Positions 42,974 through 54,029 of a DNA stretch of 64,000 bases are shown piece by piece. The notes below the pieces were generated by a model. It did no database searches, was not told the origin of the DNA, and was given only the letters and a program-made list of their open reading frames with translations. Positions within the stretch are counted from its first letter, which is position 1. Each line of letters starts with the position of its first letter. The DNA comes from Isochrysis galbana (lineage: Eukaryota > Haptophyta > Isochrysidales > Isochrysidaceae), in assembly GCA_018136815.1 (NCBI GenBank), contig CM030945.1, positions 904,605-968,604 on the forward strand. Direction: 5' to 3'. The position numbers and the translations under genes were made by a program.

Positions 42974-43482
42974 CCTAGGTGGGAAACCCGTGTTTACCGT
43001 GTTTCTATGAAGGCCAAAAACAGCCCGTTTTTACCGTGTTTCAAAACCCCTCCGTTTCAGGTACCGTGTTTGTACGGGTACGGGGGGGCGCGCCCAGTCG
43101 TGACAGCGCCATGCAGCGGCGCAGCGGCTCTGTGAGCTGCGGCGCGTAGGACGTAGGACGCGCACGCGCGCGCGTGCGCGCGATTGCGTGTGCATGTGCA
43201 TGTGCATGTGTGCGCGCGTGTGCGCGCGTATCAATTAATATTGATGGCTCACTTGTCACTTGCTCTTCCCACAATCTCCAATCAACAATCGGTAACCGTA
43301 CTTTTACTTTTTATTATTAGTTAGACAAGTAGCACGTAGGTAGCGTCGCGCAAGTGGCGCAAGGGGAGGCCCCCCTCGGCATCACTGTGTTTTGGACTGT
43401 TTTTGGCTGTGTTTCTTTGAAAGCCAAAAACAGCCTGTTTTTGCTGTGCTTGGAAAACTTTTGGCTGTGTTTCCCACCTAGG
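42974..43482. mobile_element. hAT-like non-autonomous element, 509 bp, 8-bp duplication
   Basis: Begins CCTAGGTGGGAAACCCGTG and ends GGCTGTGTTTCCCACCTAGG. It is flanked on both sides by an exact GCTACAAC (42,966-42,973 and 43,483-43,490), which is present once in the empty site at about 20,065. The interior has GCCAAAAACAG motifs and a long GCGCGC/TGTGCA stretch. The termini differ from the GGGAAATACG subfamily by a few bases only. Confidence 0.85.
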
Positions 43483-43497
43483 GCTACAACATGTGTA

Positions 43498-44405
43498 TAG
43501 GGACAGGCCAGAGTCCACAGAGTTTCGTTTGAGACCTGCCCAAATTTCGTTCGATATTTCGCCAATATTTCGCGTTTCCCCACCCAAATTTCGACAAGAT
43601 TTCGCGGCGAACTTGTGGAGTTGCGCTCACGCGTACACGTGTACACGTGTACTGTGTACTGTGACTACGCCTACACCGATCGACGATACGCTATTATTTC
43701 TAGTCTTAACTATAAATTAATGCGAAGTATTATTAGTGTTAGTGTTAGTGTTAGTGTTAAGTTTAAGTATTAAGATGTGAGATATCAATCACCTATCATC
43801 ACCACATACATTACTCTGATTTAGTTATTTATAATTTGTAATTGTGGTTGAGCGCTCTGATAAACAAACCACAAGCCACGAGTCAGACCTCACTTTCACT
43901 TGTCACTTGTCACTTGTCATCATTCACGTGTCACGTTGGTTGTACCAGAGCATCAATGCGCACACTGGAGCTGATCGGACAACGAATTCATTTGCACGTC
44001 TCCAAACATGAACTTCAATAACGAAAACACGCGCTCACACGACGCGGAAGTTAGGTGACAAAGCAAAAGAAATACGGGCGGCTCGCGACCAAGCTGGAAG
44101 CTGAGAGTGCGCTTTGCCCTCCATCAATCAGCCACCAACTCCAACTCATGACGGAGGATACGTGAAGAGCCGTGGTTTTGCCGCGCGTCACGCGTCGGGA
44201 ATTTCGCTCCAGTCATTCCCTGCCCTCCCCCCCCCCCAAATAGTAATAGTAGTATATTTATTGCCCATCGACCCCCGCCCCCCCTTGGTATATTGTGTCC
44301 ATGTCCCTTAGACGGCCCAAATTTCGCGAAATTTCGAATGAAATCGACGCTCGGAAAATGAGCCCAAAGTTCGAAAAAAAATTCCGAAATCCTGGCCCGT
44401 CCCTA
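43498..44405. mobile_element. Second non-autonomous element, TAGGGAC termini, about 908 bp
   Basis: Left end TAGGGACAGGCCAG and right end (complement) TAGGGACGGGCCAG form a 14-base inverted pair with one mismatch; both subterminal regions are full of AAATTTCG. TAGGG-type ends occur in many hAT elements. The candidate target copy CATGTGTA lies on the left and again 14 bases beyond the right end after a CATGCTA duplication, so the exact boundary is uncertain. The interior includes GTTAGTGTTAGTGTTAGTG and has no transposase. Confidence 0.6.
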
Positions 44406-44579
44406 CATGCTACATGCTACATGTGTAGAGGTTTCTTAGCGTGCTGCTTTCTTGTTCTTGTTCTTGTGATGGTGACCGGCGCTTTTGTCCCCTAGTTTCT
44501 TGCTACGGCGGCGCCTCTCATCACCTTTCCACCTCCTCTCTCCTCTCTCCCTCGCTGCTTGAGGAGCTTACGTTGCGAA

Positions 44580-44798
44580 GAACTAGGGCGGTCAAACAGT
44601 TTTTTTGTAAGGGGTGAAAAAATGACCATCTCAGAATTGAGGAAATTTGAGGATTTTTTTCGGGAGAAAGTTCCCAATACACCCAACAAGCACATATCCG
44701 GGGCCCATTAGGACCCGGACCTCCCTCCCCCTTGGGCCCCCACAACAAAACGTAATCAAAAACTGACAAAAGACGCTAAAATCGCAAAAGCTTAAAAA
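44580..44798 (+). repeat. Dispersed AT-richer repeat (mate at 32,665-32,945)
   Basis: Same landmarks in the same order as the earlier copy; it begins directly at GAAGAACTAGGGCGGTCAAA. Confidence 0.8.
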
Positions 44799-45214
44799 GC
44801 CCAACTTCGAACCGATGCCGGGCGCGCTGCGTGGCCGTTTTCGACGATCCATCCGGATGGGGGACCCCACCAGATACCAAACACGCATATCCCACCCGGA
44901 TGGTCACGCCAATCGGGCAGGCCGCGCGCCGAACCCTCGTCGAAATCACCCACCCGCCGAGCCCATTGAACGTTGAGCCGTGAGCCGTCGCCGAGGGAGG
45001 CCCGGAGAGCCCAACTTCGAACCGATGCCGGGCGCGCTGCGTGGCCGTTTTCGACGATCCATCCGGATGGGGGACCCTACACCCTACCAGATACCAAACA
45101 CGCATATCCCACCCGGATGGTCACGCCAATCGGGCAGGCCGCGCGCCGAACCCTCATCGAAATCACCCACCCGCCGAGCCCATTGAACGTTGAGCCGTCG
45201 CCGAGGGAGGCCCG
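44799..45214 (+). repeat. Two-copy tandem duplication, 210-bp unit
   Basis: Units start GCCCAACTTCGAACCGATGC at 44,799 and 45,009 and are nearly identical, with ATCCATCCGGATGGGGGAC, CATATCCCACCCGGATGG and CATTGAACGTTGAGCCG. They differ by a 6-bp GTGAGCC insertion and CACCCTAC. No ORF function recognised. Confidence 0.88.
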
Positions 45215-45408
45215 ACAACTAAGTTTATACTTAGTTCGCCCATGGGGGGGCACGAGCCCCCCTCTCTGTCCACTCCTCCCCTGCCATGGGGGAGGAACCG
45301 GCAATGAGGAAGGAGCAAGGCCGGCGGCAGGCGCGGCGGAGGAGACGACTTCAGAGGTGCTGACGGGCCGAAGCCCGTCAGCAGAGGAAGGCGGGCAGGC
45401 GGGCTTGG
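45215..45408 (+). repeat. GC-rich repeat end with AACTAAG palindrome
   Basis: ACTAAGTTTATACTTAGT is a near-perfect palindrome followed by GGGGGGCACGAGCCCCCC and the CCCGTCAG-hairpin sequence shared with the foldback element at 8.5-10.3 kb. The same end appears inverted at 57,565-57,600. Confidence 0.65.
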
Positions 45409-45740
45409 TGTCGAGTCGAGCGCTACCGGAGGGCTCTGAGCCACTCCGTCGCGAGCGGCACCGGCGGCTAGCGCGGCGCTTTGTCCCTCCTCCCCACCGG
45501 GAGTCGGGTGAATGAAATTCTGGACTGGGTCGGGCAACCCCATTTGGGTGTCTGGACGGGGAACGAACGGCGAACGAAGGGCTGTGGGGCGGCGAGGCGC
45601 TCCTAGCGGCCCTAGTGTGTTGGGTTTTGAGAGATTGTTAGACCTACAAAGAACTCTTCCCTCAGGGACGGAGCCTAGGCTGCTAGAGTGCAGCGACGCA
45701 GCGAACAACGACGGACAAAGAGCCTGAGAACAACAGGTTA
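45409..45740 (-). mobile_element. 332-bp direct repeat: LINE ORF1 5' end, truncated copy
   Basis: Matches 47,804-48,131 with essentially one substitution. It carries the ORF1 start (ATG at about 45,542, MGLPDPVQN) and its immediate leader. Downstream (lower coordinates) it is cut into GC-rich repeat. Upstream (45,741-46,705) lies a T/C-rich sense-strand stretch typical of a long leader. Confidence 0.75.
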
Positions 45741-46705
45741 CACCGACTCACGAACACACCGGAATCATTCACCCAAACAAAGCAAATTATCAAGCAACCG
45801 CGACCCCAAATCACCGATAACTCAAACACGTCGCGAGAGACGGAGAGAGAGAGCGAGAGAGAGAGAGACTCCGCAGCGACGGCCGGAGCGTGTCTCCGTT
45901 GTAACTTCCCCACGTAGCGGAGAGTCCGAAGGGGAGCGTCATGTCGCGCGACCACGGCGATCACTTTGGATACAGATCGCAACGAGATGTCTTCACGACC
46001 GAATAAATCTTGCCGTTGAGCGTGAACCTTCTAGACGCTTCTAACGAACAACCCTGAGTAGCAACCAAGGGGAAGAAACACCAAAGGGGCCAAGGCTTGC
46101 ATGTAACTTGCATCAAGGGGAAAGATTCCCTCACCTAGGAAGCGAACCTACACCGATCTCCAAGGGGAGATGGCAAATTAAACCTCAAATCTCGAGCGGC
46201 TAGAGCAACCGACTCGCTCGCCAAAACCTTGACCGAGAAGAAAGAAGCAAGGACCTACAAGCCAAGGGTAGCGGACCTAGGGAATGTGAGAGGAAGTTTC
46301 CGAACGCCAACGCGAACGCCAAACGCGGGAAGGCAACGAAACCCTAACCAGGCCAAGCAGAACCTACGAAGAACAGGCCTGGACAACAACGAAAGTCAGC
46401 AGGTCCCAAGAAAGAACCGGAACCCAACAAGAAACAACAAGCCTTGCAAGAAGCTAAACAAGCCTTCACAAGGTAACTCGAGAGCCTGAGACAAGCGCGC
46501 AGCGAGTGACAGGCGACCTGGCTCCTTTGGGTCAAGATTACCCGAAAGGAGGAAACCTGGAATCTAGACCTGACAAACAGGCTAGAAGGAACGAAACAAG
46601 AACTCGAATTCTAGATCGCTAGGGACGAACCCTACCAACCTAGAAGTACCTGAGCTTCACCGTGTGGCCGCACGGCGAAGGACCTGGAAATAAGAGCCTG
46701 GAAAT
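45741..46705 (-). mobile_element. Probable long LINE 5' leader, non-coding
   Basis: On the minus strand it is T/G-rich with repeated CCTTGG, TTCTAGG and CCAGGT(C/T) words, and ends in a CT tract and GTCGCGACG... before the ORF1 start of the truncated copy. No conserved ORF. Assignment as leader rests on position only. Confidence 0.4.
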
Positions 46706-46709
46706 CGCA

Positions 46710-47936
46710 TCATCTAGGATGAATGCGACACCCCCCGACTAAGATCGAGACGTCTCCCGATGTCGAGCGGTGAACCTGGAAACAGAGACCTGGAACCTGG
46801 AACCTGAGCTGACCAGAGGTGGCGGCCAGATCGCGTGAGGGCAGGGCGAGGAGATTTTTCCACTCGCTTACAACTGCCTCTCGCTCATCCATCCCCACCG
46901 CAAGGCAGGGGTCGCGAGGGTGGCGGAACGGCACCATCGGGGTCGGGCCCCGGTAAAGGCTCTGATCCTGGCGGCGGGGTTCCGATTTGGAGGTCGGGTA
47001 CGCCGACCGTGGAACCCTAGAAGCCGGAGAGGCGTGGCCCTTTGGGTCTAGAGCAGGAGGCTCGCCCATGGGTGGTTCCCTCTGAACCGGCCTAGCAGAA
47101 TCCGCAGCCGCCTCGGTCCGATCCATGGACGGACTTGAAGCGGGCTCTTGGCGGGCTTGGAGTAGCTGAGTCAGGGCTTTGAACCCTGCTTCAACTTGAT
47201 CCCGGAGAAGCCCCTCCCTCGCCTCTGCCGCGGCAAGGGATGACTGCAGGCGCTCCACAGCCCCTTTTAGGGTGTTGGTCTGCGCTTGAAGCCTTGCCAT
47301 TTCCGCATCCTGACGCGCCGCGGCCGTCTCGATCGGGGTGATCTCTTGATCAAGGACCCCTTTTGATGACGGCGGGGCATAGTCCCGGTAGGCGGGGCTT
47401 CGGAAGCTGATCACCTCAGCTTCACCCACCTCAGACTCATCATCTCGAAGGTGAGGAGGCGGGTCAAATTGAATCAGAGGGAGGGGACCCTCCTCCACCT
47501 CATGGGCCAACTCAGCGACGCTGAAGTTGGCTTCATGCGGGAGAGGGTCATGCTCCACCATGGCCCGCTGTGATTGCACCCGGTGGGTGCCGAGGGCAGC
47601 GGACCAAGACTCGCCATCCGCCACGAGCTGATCGGAGCCAGTCGTGGAGATAGCAGCCGGAGTGATGGGTGCCACTGGTGCAGCCTCAGAGGCCGTGGGA
47701 TCACTCGGACATCCAACGGGAACAGAAGCTGCAGCGGGCATAGAAGGTTCCCTGAGAGGTTCCTCCTCTGCGGCCGAGGACGCGAGCTTAGATTTCGTGC
47801 TTGTCGAGTCGAGCGCTACCGGAGGGCTCTGAGCCACTCCGTCGCGAGCGGCACCGGCGGCTAGCGCGGCGCTTTGTCCCTCCTCCCCACCGGGAGTCGG
47901 GTGAATGAAATTCTGGACTGGGTCGGGCAACCCCAT
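46710..47936 (-). CDS. LINE ORF1 (Gag-like coiled-coil protein)
   Basis: The start ATG at 47,936 (MGLPDPVQNFIHPTPGG) was chosen because upstream in-frame sequence equals leader in the other copy. The 408-residue product has an Ala/Pro/Ser-rich N-terminal half, an acidic middle (EVEEGPLPLIQFDPPP), a coiled coil of about 60 residues (RQDAEMARLQAQTNTLKGAV, EAREGLLRDQVEAGFKALTQ) and a basic Pro/Arg tail with PLHR-like segments. It shares AALAAG and STST-x-S-x-LA with the inverted ORF1 at 35.4 kb. Trimeric coiled coils are common in LINE ORF1 RNA chaperones; no zinc knuckle is seen. The frame is intact, which suggests a young copy, but no ORF2 follows it. Confidence 0.6.
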   Translation of the reverse strand: MGLPDPVQNFIHPTPGGEEGQSAALAAGAARDGVAQSPPVALDSTSTKSKLASSAAEEEPLREPSMPAAASVPVGCPSDPTASEAAPVAPITPAAISTTGSDQLVADGESWSAALGTHRVQSQRAMVEHDPLPHEANFSVAELAHEVEEGPLPLIQFDPPPHLRDDESEVGEAEVISFRSPAYRDYAPPSSKGVLDQEITPIETAAARQDAEMARLQAQTNTLKGAVERLQSSLAAAEAREGLLRDQVEAGFKALTQLLQARQEPASSPSMDRTEAAADSARPVQREPPMGEPPALDPKGHASPASRVPRSAYPTSKSEPRRQDQSLYRGPTPMVPFRHPRDPCLAVGMDEREAVVSEWKNLLALPSRDLAATSGQLRFQVPGLCFQVHRSTSGDVSILVGGCRIHPR

Positions 47937-48136
47937 TTGGGTGTCTGGACGGGGAACGAACGGCGAACGAAGGGCTGTGGGGCGGCGAGGCGCTCCTAGC
48001 GGCCCTAGTGTGTTGGGTTTTGAGAGATTGTTAGACCTACAAAGAACTCTTCCCTCAGGGAGGGAGCCTAGGCTGCTAGAGTGCAGCGACGCAGCGAACA
48101 ACGACGGACAAAGAGCCTGAGAACAACAGGTCTCAC

Positions 48137-48585
48137 CCTTAGAAGTTAACAGCCCTGTTTGACCGCCCTGCCTAGGACTTAGACTGAGGTCAGTTAGACG
48201 TTAGGCGGGTGTGCGTGTAGAATGTAGAATGAACTACTGCAACTTTTTCACTACATTTATACATTTATTATTCTGCCGACGAGAGGATGGCGGCTAAAAG
48301 TAGAATAAACTTGGAACTCACATCAAGACCACAAGGATGGATGAGCGAGTCCCGCCGCCTTCTCTCTCTCACAGGTCAATGGCCTCCCCTCCCCCTTTTC
48401 TATCCTTCTACTCCTGACCCTAGAAGACTATTTTGGGAAACGGAGCCAACTGGAGACGAACGAACGAACCATCACTTGTAGCCGAGAGAGAGAGCTCAGG
48501 TGGACTTCTCTCTCCCGTTCGCTGGATTCTAATTCATCTCAGCATTGTTCCAGAAGACAAGTTCGGCCGAGGTGTTCTCAAGAGG
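48137..48585. other. Spacer, no gene recognised
   Basis: Frames of 60-80 codons only; may include 5' UTR or first exon of the gene starting at 48,903. Confidence 0.35.
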
Positions 48586-48893
<308 letters not shown>

Positions 48894-48902
48894 AGCGCGC
48901 GG

Positions 48903-49979
48903 ATGCGCTACGCAAAGGGCTCGCAGTACACCTCTCCCGAGTCGTACACGGGCGAGGTGGACCTGCGAGGGATTTGGAACGTTCCACTCGCCCAGCTCGA
49001 ACGGGACCGGCCGCCGACATGGTGAAAGAGGGAGAGAGGGAGAAGAGAGAGAGGGCGGGAAGGGAGGGAGACGACGAAAGAGGGGAAGAGAGAGGAGGGG
49101 AGGAGGGAGGGGGAGGAGGCAGGGGGAGGGGGAGCACCCGGGAGGATGGAGCGCTAGGGAGGGCGAGAAAGCCACTGCCGCCAGTCACGCTTAGGACGCC
49201 ATGCCTATTGGGGCCGTCTTTCCGAGCAGGGGCATGCAGAGTACTGTTCTAATTGGCCACCTTCCATGCAGTTAGTGGTCCCACACCGAGTGAATCAACT
49301 TGACCAAGCAGCCTGACCCGATCATTGGAGAAAAGCCACCTGTGTTCTCGACCATTCCTTTGATAGCCCTCTTCTTGTATGCGCTTTCACCTCAGGTACT
49401 TTGCCATTGGCTCAATGCCAGGCATGTTTCAACTCGAAGACTCTCCTGTACGCGACAAGGGCGGTCGAGGTGATGGCAGTGCAGGGAAGCTGCATCAGAC
49501 CCTGGTGTTCACCCTGCAAGTCTCTCTGCGCGTGTGCTGCATTTCTTGGGAGATGAGGGAGGTGCACACGTTTGAGCAACCTATGGAGGCCGAGCCGAAC
49601 ACGTGGCATAAAGATATTGGTGGCGGTCGGCGAGAGGTGAGCACTTGTGCGCACTGAGTAATGCCTCACCGGCACTTTTTATGGCTTCGCCGTCGAGGCT
49701 CAGTGACGATGAAAAGATCGCAGCAGCGCGTTCCCGTAGTTGAGAATGCCTTCCCTGGACCCATACCCAAGGATCTTTGGTCCCGGGTGCGCGCCTTCAC
49801 GTGTGCCTCATCTAATTGGGAGTAGCTCACCGGCATGTCCTGCTTTTCACTCGTTTCACATGCAGGTCCTCAAGTTTGTGAGCGATCATGAGGCGCTGCT
49901 CGAGTGGTGGGGCGCTGATGGCCAAATCGAGTGGACCAGGCAATGGTCGCTGCTTGGGGGCGGCTCTCTACAATTATAG
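48903..49979 (+). CDS. Unrecognised four-exon gene
   Basis: Exons 48903-49021, 49396-49636, 49724-49786 and 49866-49979 join in frame with GT-AG junctions to give 178 residues. The joins produce [37 protein letters not shown] and [18 protein letters not shown]. Other notable stretches are [20 protein letters not shown] and [20 protein letters not shown]. The consistent splicing and even composition support a real gene, but no family is evident to me. A further stretch at 50,031-50,091 (ADFHIRCACIGNKDVR) sits behind a CCACAG acceptor and may be an alternative last exon. Exon 1 may begin earlier, since ATCAG at 48,891-48,895 could itself be an acceptor. Confidence 0.5.
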
Positions 49980-50094
49980 TCAAAACTAGTCTCGAGTCGT
50001 GATTTTTTTAGTTTCTCCTATGCCACAGGCTGACTTCCACATCCGTTGCGCATGCATCGGCAATAAAGACGTGAGGTAAGCAAGCAGGAAAGGG

Positions 50095-50530
50095 GGACTT
50101 CGTTGCCTAGGAAAACCAAAGTTCGACCAGGATCTAGTCAAAGAAGCCGTTTGTTGCAGAGTGCAGCCGCTTGAGTATCCTCATATAGCTCAATATAGGT
50201 AGCAGTCGCCTGTGCATTCGAAGCAAAGTTGATCGTGGAAAAGACCCTTCAGACTCGTGTGCATTCGTGGGCGAGCGGATTGAGAGGTTGCGACTCGTCA
50301 TGTGCGAAAGCGGTGCATTCCTGTAGACCCGCAATCGTTGCACGGCGCGCGTGGTCGTGTTTAAAAACGGGGCAGGCTTATTTGAGCTAAATCAATCGCG
50401 CGCAAATGCAAATGTCTTCTTGCCTTCTCGCCGCGCGTGCAGTCTTGGGCCCACTACTTTCTACTCTCACGCACACGTTCTGCTCCACAGCCTGAGTGTG
50501 CCTGACGGGCCTCCCGGCCTCCTCGAGGGG
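50095..50530. other. Spacer before LINE fragment
   Basis: No coding features seen. Confidence 0.35.
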
Positions 50531-51690
50531 AGTAAGAGATTAGAGCCCGGTGGGGACCAACTTCCTCATATACTCAATCCCGAGGGCTATTGGCTGCAAA
50601 CGTTGGCGGCCCCGAGGTCGTTCCATGCGGCAGTCAAGCGATCCGTAGACAAAATACTGTGGACGAACACGCGCACCGGGCGTAGACTACAATGGATAAA
50701 ACACCCTGAACTCCCCCTAAAAAACGCATCGGAGGAAGGACCCCATCTGGGGCTAGGCCTCCTAGACTGGGACAACCACGTCAAGGCGTTACAAGCCAAA
50801 TGGATACTGAATTACCTAGATGCACGGCAAGCGCAATGGAAGCAAGTGCTCGACGCATGGTTCTGCCGCACGAACCTAGGGAGAGCAGCGGTTCTATCGT
50901 CAAACCCCACGAACAAACTGACCGACGGGATATCAAGTAGGAGCAAACTCCCAGAGTTCTGGAAGAAGGCGCTAAACAACAGCCTCTGAGCATCAGTAGA
51001 GATGGCCTACTCTCGCAACCTATATGGGGCAGCCCGACGTATCCGGGACCCAAACTAAATCCCACGTGGATAAAACTATGGAACAGGCTTGAATGTAACA
51101 CCATACACAATGTGTTTCGAGACTATGGCGCGACGACGCCCTACACCAGCGAGGAATGCGCACAATACCTCAAAAATAACGATACATACATACATGTCCA
51201 AGGAGAATACATCCCAAGGGAAAAATTCTTAGAGTCATGGGACACAATAGTAACACACGCCAAGACAATAATGGCAACGCCAAGAAACACGGATAAAAAA
51301 GAAAACAAGAATGCTCGGCGAAAAGCCGGTGAACAAGCCGACCCGGGGTAACCGCCTCCCGAAGTACGCATAACGCAGGACGGGGAATACTACGCGAGAA
51401 TCAAAGGTATATGGCACGAAATGGAGCTTTCATACCTAGGCACACCAATAATTGGGGAGAGAATGATGGGCACCTCCTCAAACCTAAACCTAGACACGTC
51501 CCCCCCGGCACGATGGGGAGGAGGCTACAAATCCAACAAAAGAATCGAAAAACCCGCTAGCAGATGAATACACCGTAGACGGTGCAACGCCGCTAGACGA
51601 AACGGGAGTCGAACACATAACCAGAGCTCTCCAACAAGCGGGCCACAAAAGTAAACGCCTAGCCGGACCGAGTATAATATAATAAAACAT
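50531..51690 (+). pseudogene. LINE ORF2 C-terminal region, second copy
   Basis: Reads HLGLGLLDWDNHVKALQAKW, ILNYLDARQAQWKQVLDAWF and, after a stop and frame change near 50,990, NTIHNVFRDYGATTPYTSEE, FLESWDTIVTHAKTIMA and VRITQDGEYYARIKG. It aligns along its length with 34,560-35,395 at roughly half identity, so the two belong to different subfamilies. In-frame stops at about 50,988, 51,349 and 51,565 kill it. RT catalytic motifs are absent. It ends against an inverted LINE tail at about 51,690. Confidence 0.7.
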
Positions 51691-52065
51691 CTGAAGATTC
51701 GGGCTACTCATGCTAGCTATACGGGTCCACGTACTCACGGAACTCACTAACGACATCGCCTATACCCCAGTTTACTCACTCCCTTACACTACCCCCTTCA
51801 TTCCTTTGTCTTTGGTATCGGGGGGGGGGGGGCCGCGTGCACTACAACGGGCCAAGTGCAGGGGGTGGGCTGGGGCAGACCTGCTGGTGTGGTGTTCCTG
51901 TGGCAAAACAAACGTAGACGCCTGTTGCTCGTGACACTTCGTGCCCCTGGGGGGTCTCGGCCCCCTCTTCTCGCGTCTTTTTCAAGTGTCGCCGCGCTTT
52001 CGCGGCATTCGCATGTCGCTCGAGGTGTCGGCCTGAAAACATACCGTAAACAGGCGTGGGGGACT
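51690..52065 (-). mobile_element. Inverted LINE 3' region
   Basis: Complement reads ACCAAAGACAAAGGAATGAA, GGGGTATAGGCGATGTCGT, AGCCCGAATCTTCAGATGTT, the family 3' end. It matches 30,490-30,840 on the opposite strand. Confidence 0.75.
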
Positions 52066-52440
52066 CGGCGGCGGGGGGAGGGGGGGGGGGGGGGGGCTCA
52101 GGGGGGGGAGGGGGGGGACTCAGCGGCGGGGGGAAGGGGGTCGAGAATAATCATACCGTCAGGGGGCCCAATCTTTTCACAAGCAGTGTGACCTTTTCAC
52201 AGGAGGCGTCTGTGAAAAGCCCAGTGAAGTGTAGGGGGGGGGGGGGGCAGTCACAATGGGGACGGTCGAAGTCCCGCGCCTTTTGGCGCGGAGGAGGGGG
52301 GGGGGGTATTGATTGGAAGTCACAAGTGTCAGAGCGGGGACGGTAGAAGTCCCGCACCTTGACCTTGAGTTGTAGGTACTTGTGGTGGCCCACAAGAGTG
52401 GGGCGAAAACGAAATGTGTGGCTCAGGAGCGGTCGCGGCA
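52066..52440. other. Poly-G-rich spacer with short GGGGACGGT.GAAGTCCCGC duplication
   Basis: G runs at 52,076-52,096 and around 52,235-52,306. GGGGACGGTCGAAGTCCCGC (52,258) and its variant at 52,337 are about 79 bp apart. No gene. Confidence 0.5.
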
Positions 52441-52539
52441 CGCTCCATAGGTCAAACTATAACAATAGTTATCCGGCGCCACCGCCATATTAGACGCGAG
52501 CACGGGCAGGCGCGCACACCAAGAGAGAGAACACAACAG

Positions 52540-52745
52540 GCCTGCCCGGCCCCCGCACTCCGAACCAGGCCTTAGGTAGCGCACCAAGGCCGGACCCCGG
52601 AAACCGAAGAAAAAGGAAAGAAGGGGGGCAGGGAAAGAGGTGGGGAAAGGGAACTTAAACTTAAGGGCGGCGTAGATGGAGAAGGGAAATCCGCCCGGCA
52701 ATGTAGTAGGTGTGTAGCCCAGAAACTTCAGATGTTTTTTTTTAG
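52540..52745 (+). mobile_element. LINE 3' region, T-tailed
   Basis: ACAACAGGCCTGCCCGG to TTCAGATGTTTTTTTTT, parallel to 37,370-37,585. With the inverted copy at 51,690 it forms tail-to-tail LINE ends with G-rich DNA between them. Confidence 0.75.
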
Positions 52746-52899
52746 AGCCCGGTGGGGAAGGCGACACGACGAGGCGCCACGCCTATGCCCCCATTGTATA
52801 GCACGGCGCACCCTCACGCAGAAGGGCAGAGAAGTTGCCAGTTGCCAACGAATGCCGATCGAAGTAAGTGTGCAAGAGAAATGGCGGCGCCCGGGGAAC

Positions 52900-53410
52900 C
52901 TTATCTCGAGAGGTTCTTCTGGCTTCAGGCGGGCTTGCGCCACTCCCTCCGCTCTCGCCCTCCTGTCTCAGCCGACGCGTTCACCCCGCCCGTTTACGCC
53001 GTTTGATAACGTAAACGAGCGCGCACTTCCTGCATGTCTCACCTTCCGCGCCCGTCTTCCGCGCCCTCCCACTCTCTTCTCACTCTTCGTTCTCTCCTGC
53101 GGCGCGTGCGCATGCGCGCGCGCCGCGGCCTGCTCTCAGAGGTCCCGAGTGACCCCCCCGTGGGCCAGGCAACCAGGCACGGCAGCTCTGGGGGCAGGGG
53201 AGGCTGGAGGCTGGGGCTTGAGGGGTGGGGTCGTCGTGGTCGGACGGTTCGTGGTCGGAAGACGGCGGCGGCGGGCGTGGAGCGGCCGGGGGGCGGGTCG
53301 GCGGCGGCGGCGGAGGCGGCGGGGGGGTGGCGGCTGAGGCGGCGGTGGCGGCGGCGGAGGCGGCGGAGGCGGCGGAGGCGGCGGCTACGGTGGTGCGAGC
53401 GATGGGACAG
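52900..53410 (+). repeat. GC-rich family copy ending in a GGC minisatellite
   Basis: CCCGTTTACGCCGTTTGATAACGTAAACG and CTGCGGCGCG...GCGGCCTGCTCTCAGAG match the 19.0-kb family. GGCGGCGGAGGCGGCGG units follow at 53,270-53,400. Then comes a duplicated GTGAAGAGGGATCTTC (53,437, 53,537 and 53,580). Confidence 0.65.
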
Positions 53411-53640
53411 GCGGCAAATGGCGCGGATGCGACATGTGAAGAGGGATCTTCCGGGAGGGCTCTACTATTGAATAGAATAGATCCCCTTCATGGTTGGGAA
53501 TCCTGGGATCTCGACTCTCTGAGAGTAGGTGTAGGTGTGAAGAGGGATCTTCGGGGGGGTCTCTACTATTGATTGTAGGTGTGAAGAGGGATCTTCCGAT
53601 CTTGTGATGGATTGTCGGGCGGAGCGGAGGGAGAGAAGTG

Positions 53641-53910
<270 letters not shown>

Positions 53911-54029
53911 AGGAGAGCAGCGCGGCTGGTCGGTCAGAGCCGTGGGGAGTGCCAACTCAAACCGGACGGAAGAGTGAAGAAACGGCGGATTTCACTTGAT
54001 AAAACACGGGCGAGCGTGCGTCGTCGTCT

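Larger units (their letters stand above)
42845..44555 (+). repeat. Dispersed repeat split by two nested insertions
   Basis: Left part 42,845-42,973 and right part from 44,406 correspond in order to the uninterrupted copy at 19,944-20,245 (AGGGGCGCACCATT ... GCCGAGAGCTACAAC ... GGTTTCTTAG.GTGCTGC ... GTGACCGGCGCTTTTGTCC). The 1.4 kb between is accounted for by the two elements listed next. Confidence 0.82.

Noticed and set aside
45409-48135. LTR retrotransposon with 332-bp LTRs
   Set aside because: The direct repeats begin TG and end CA, but the ORF starts inside the repeat, no primer-binding site follows it, and flanks show no short target duplication.
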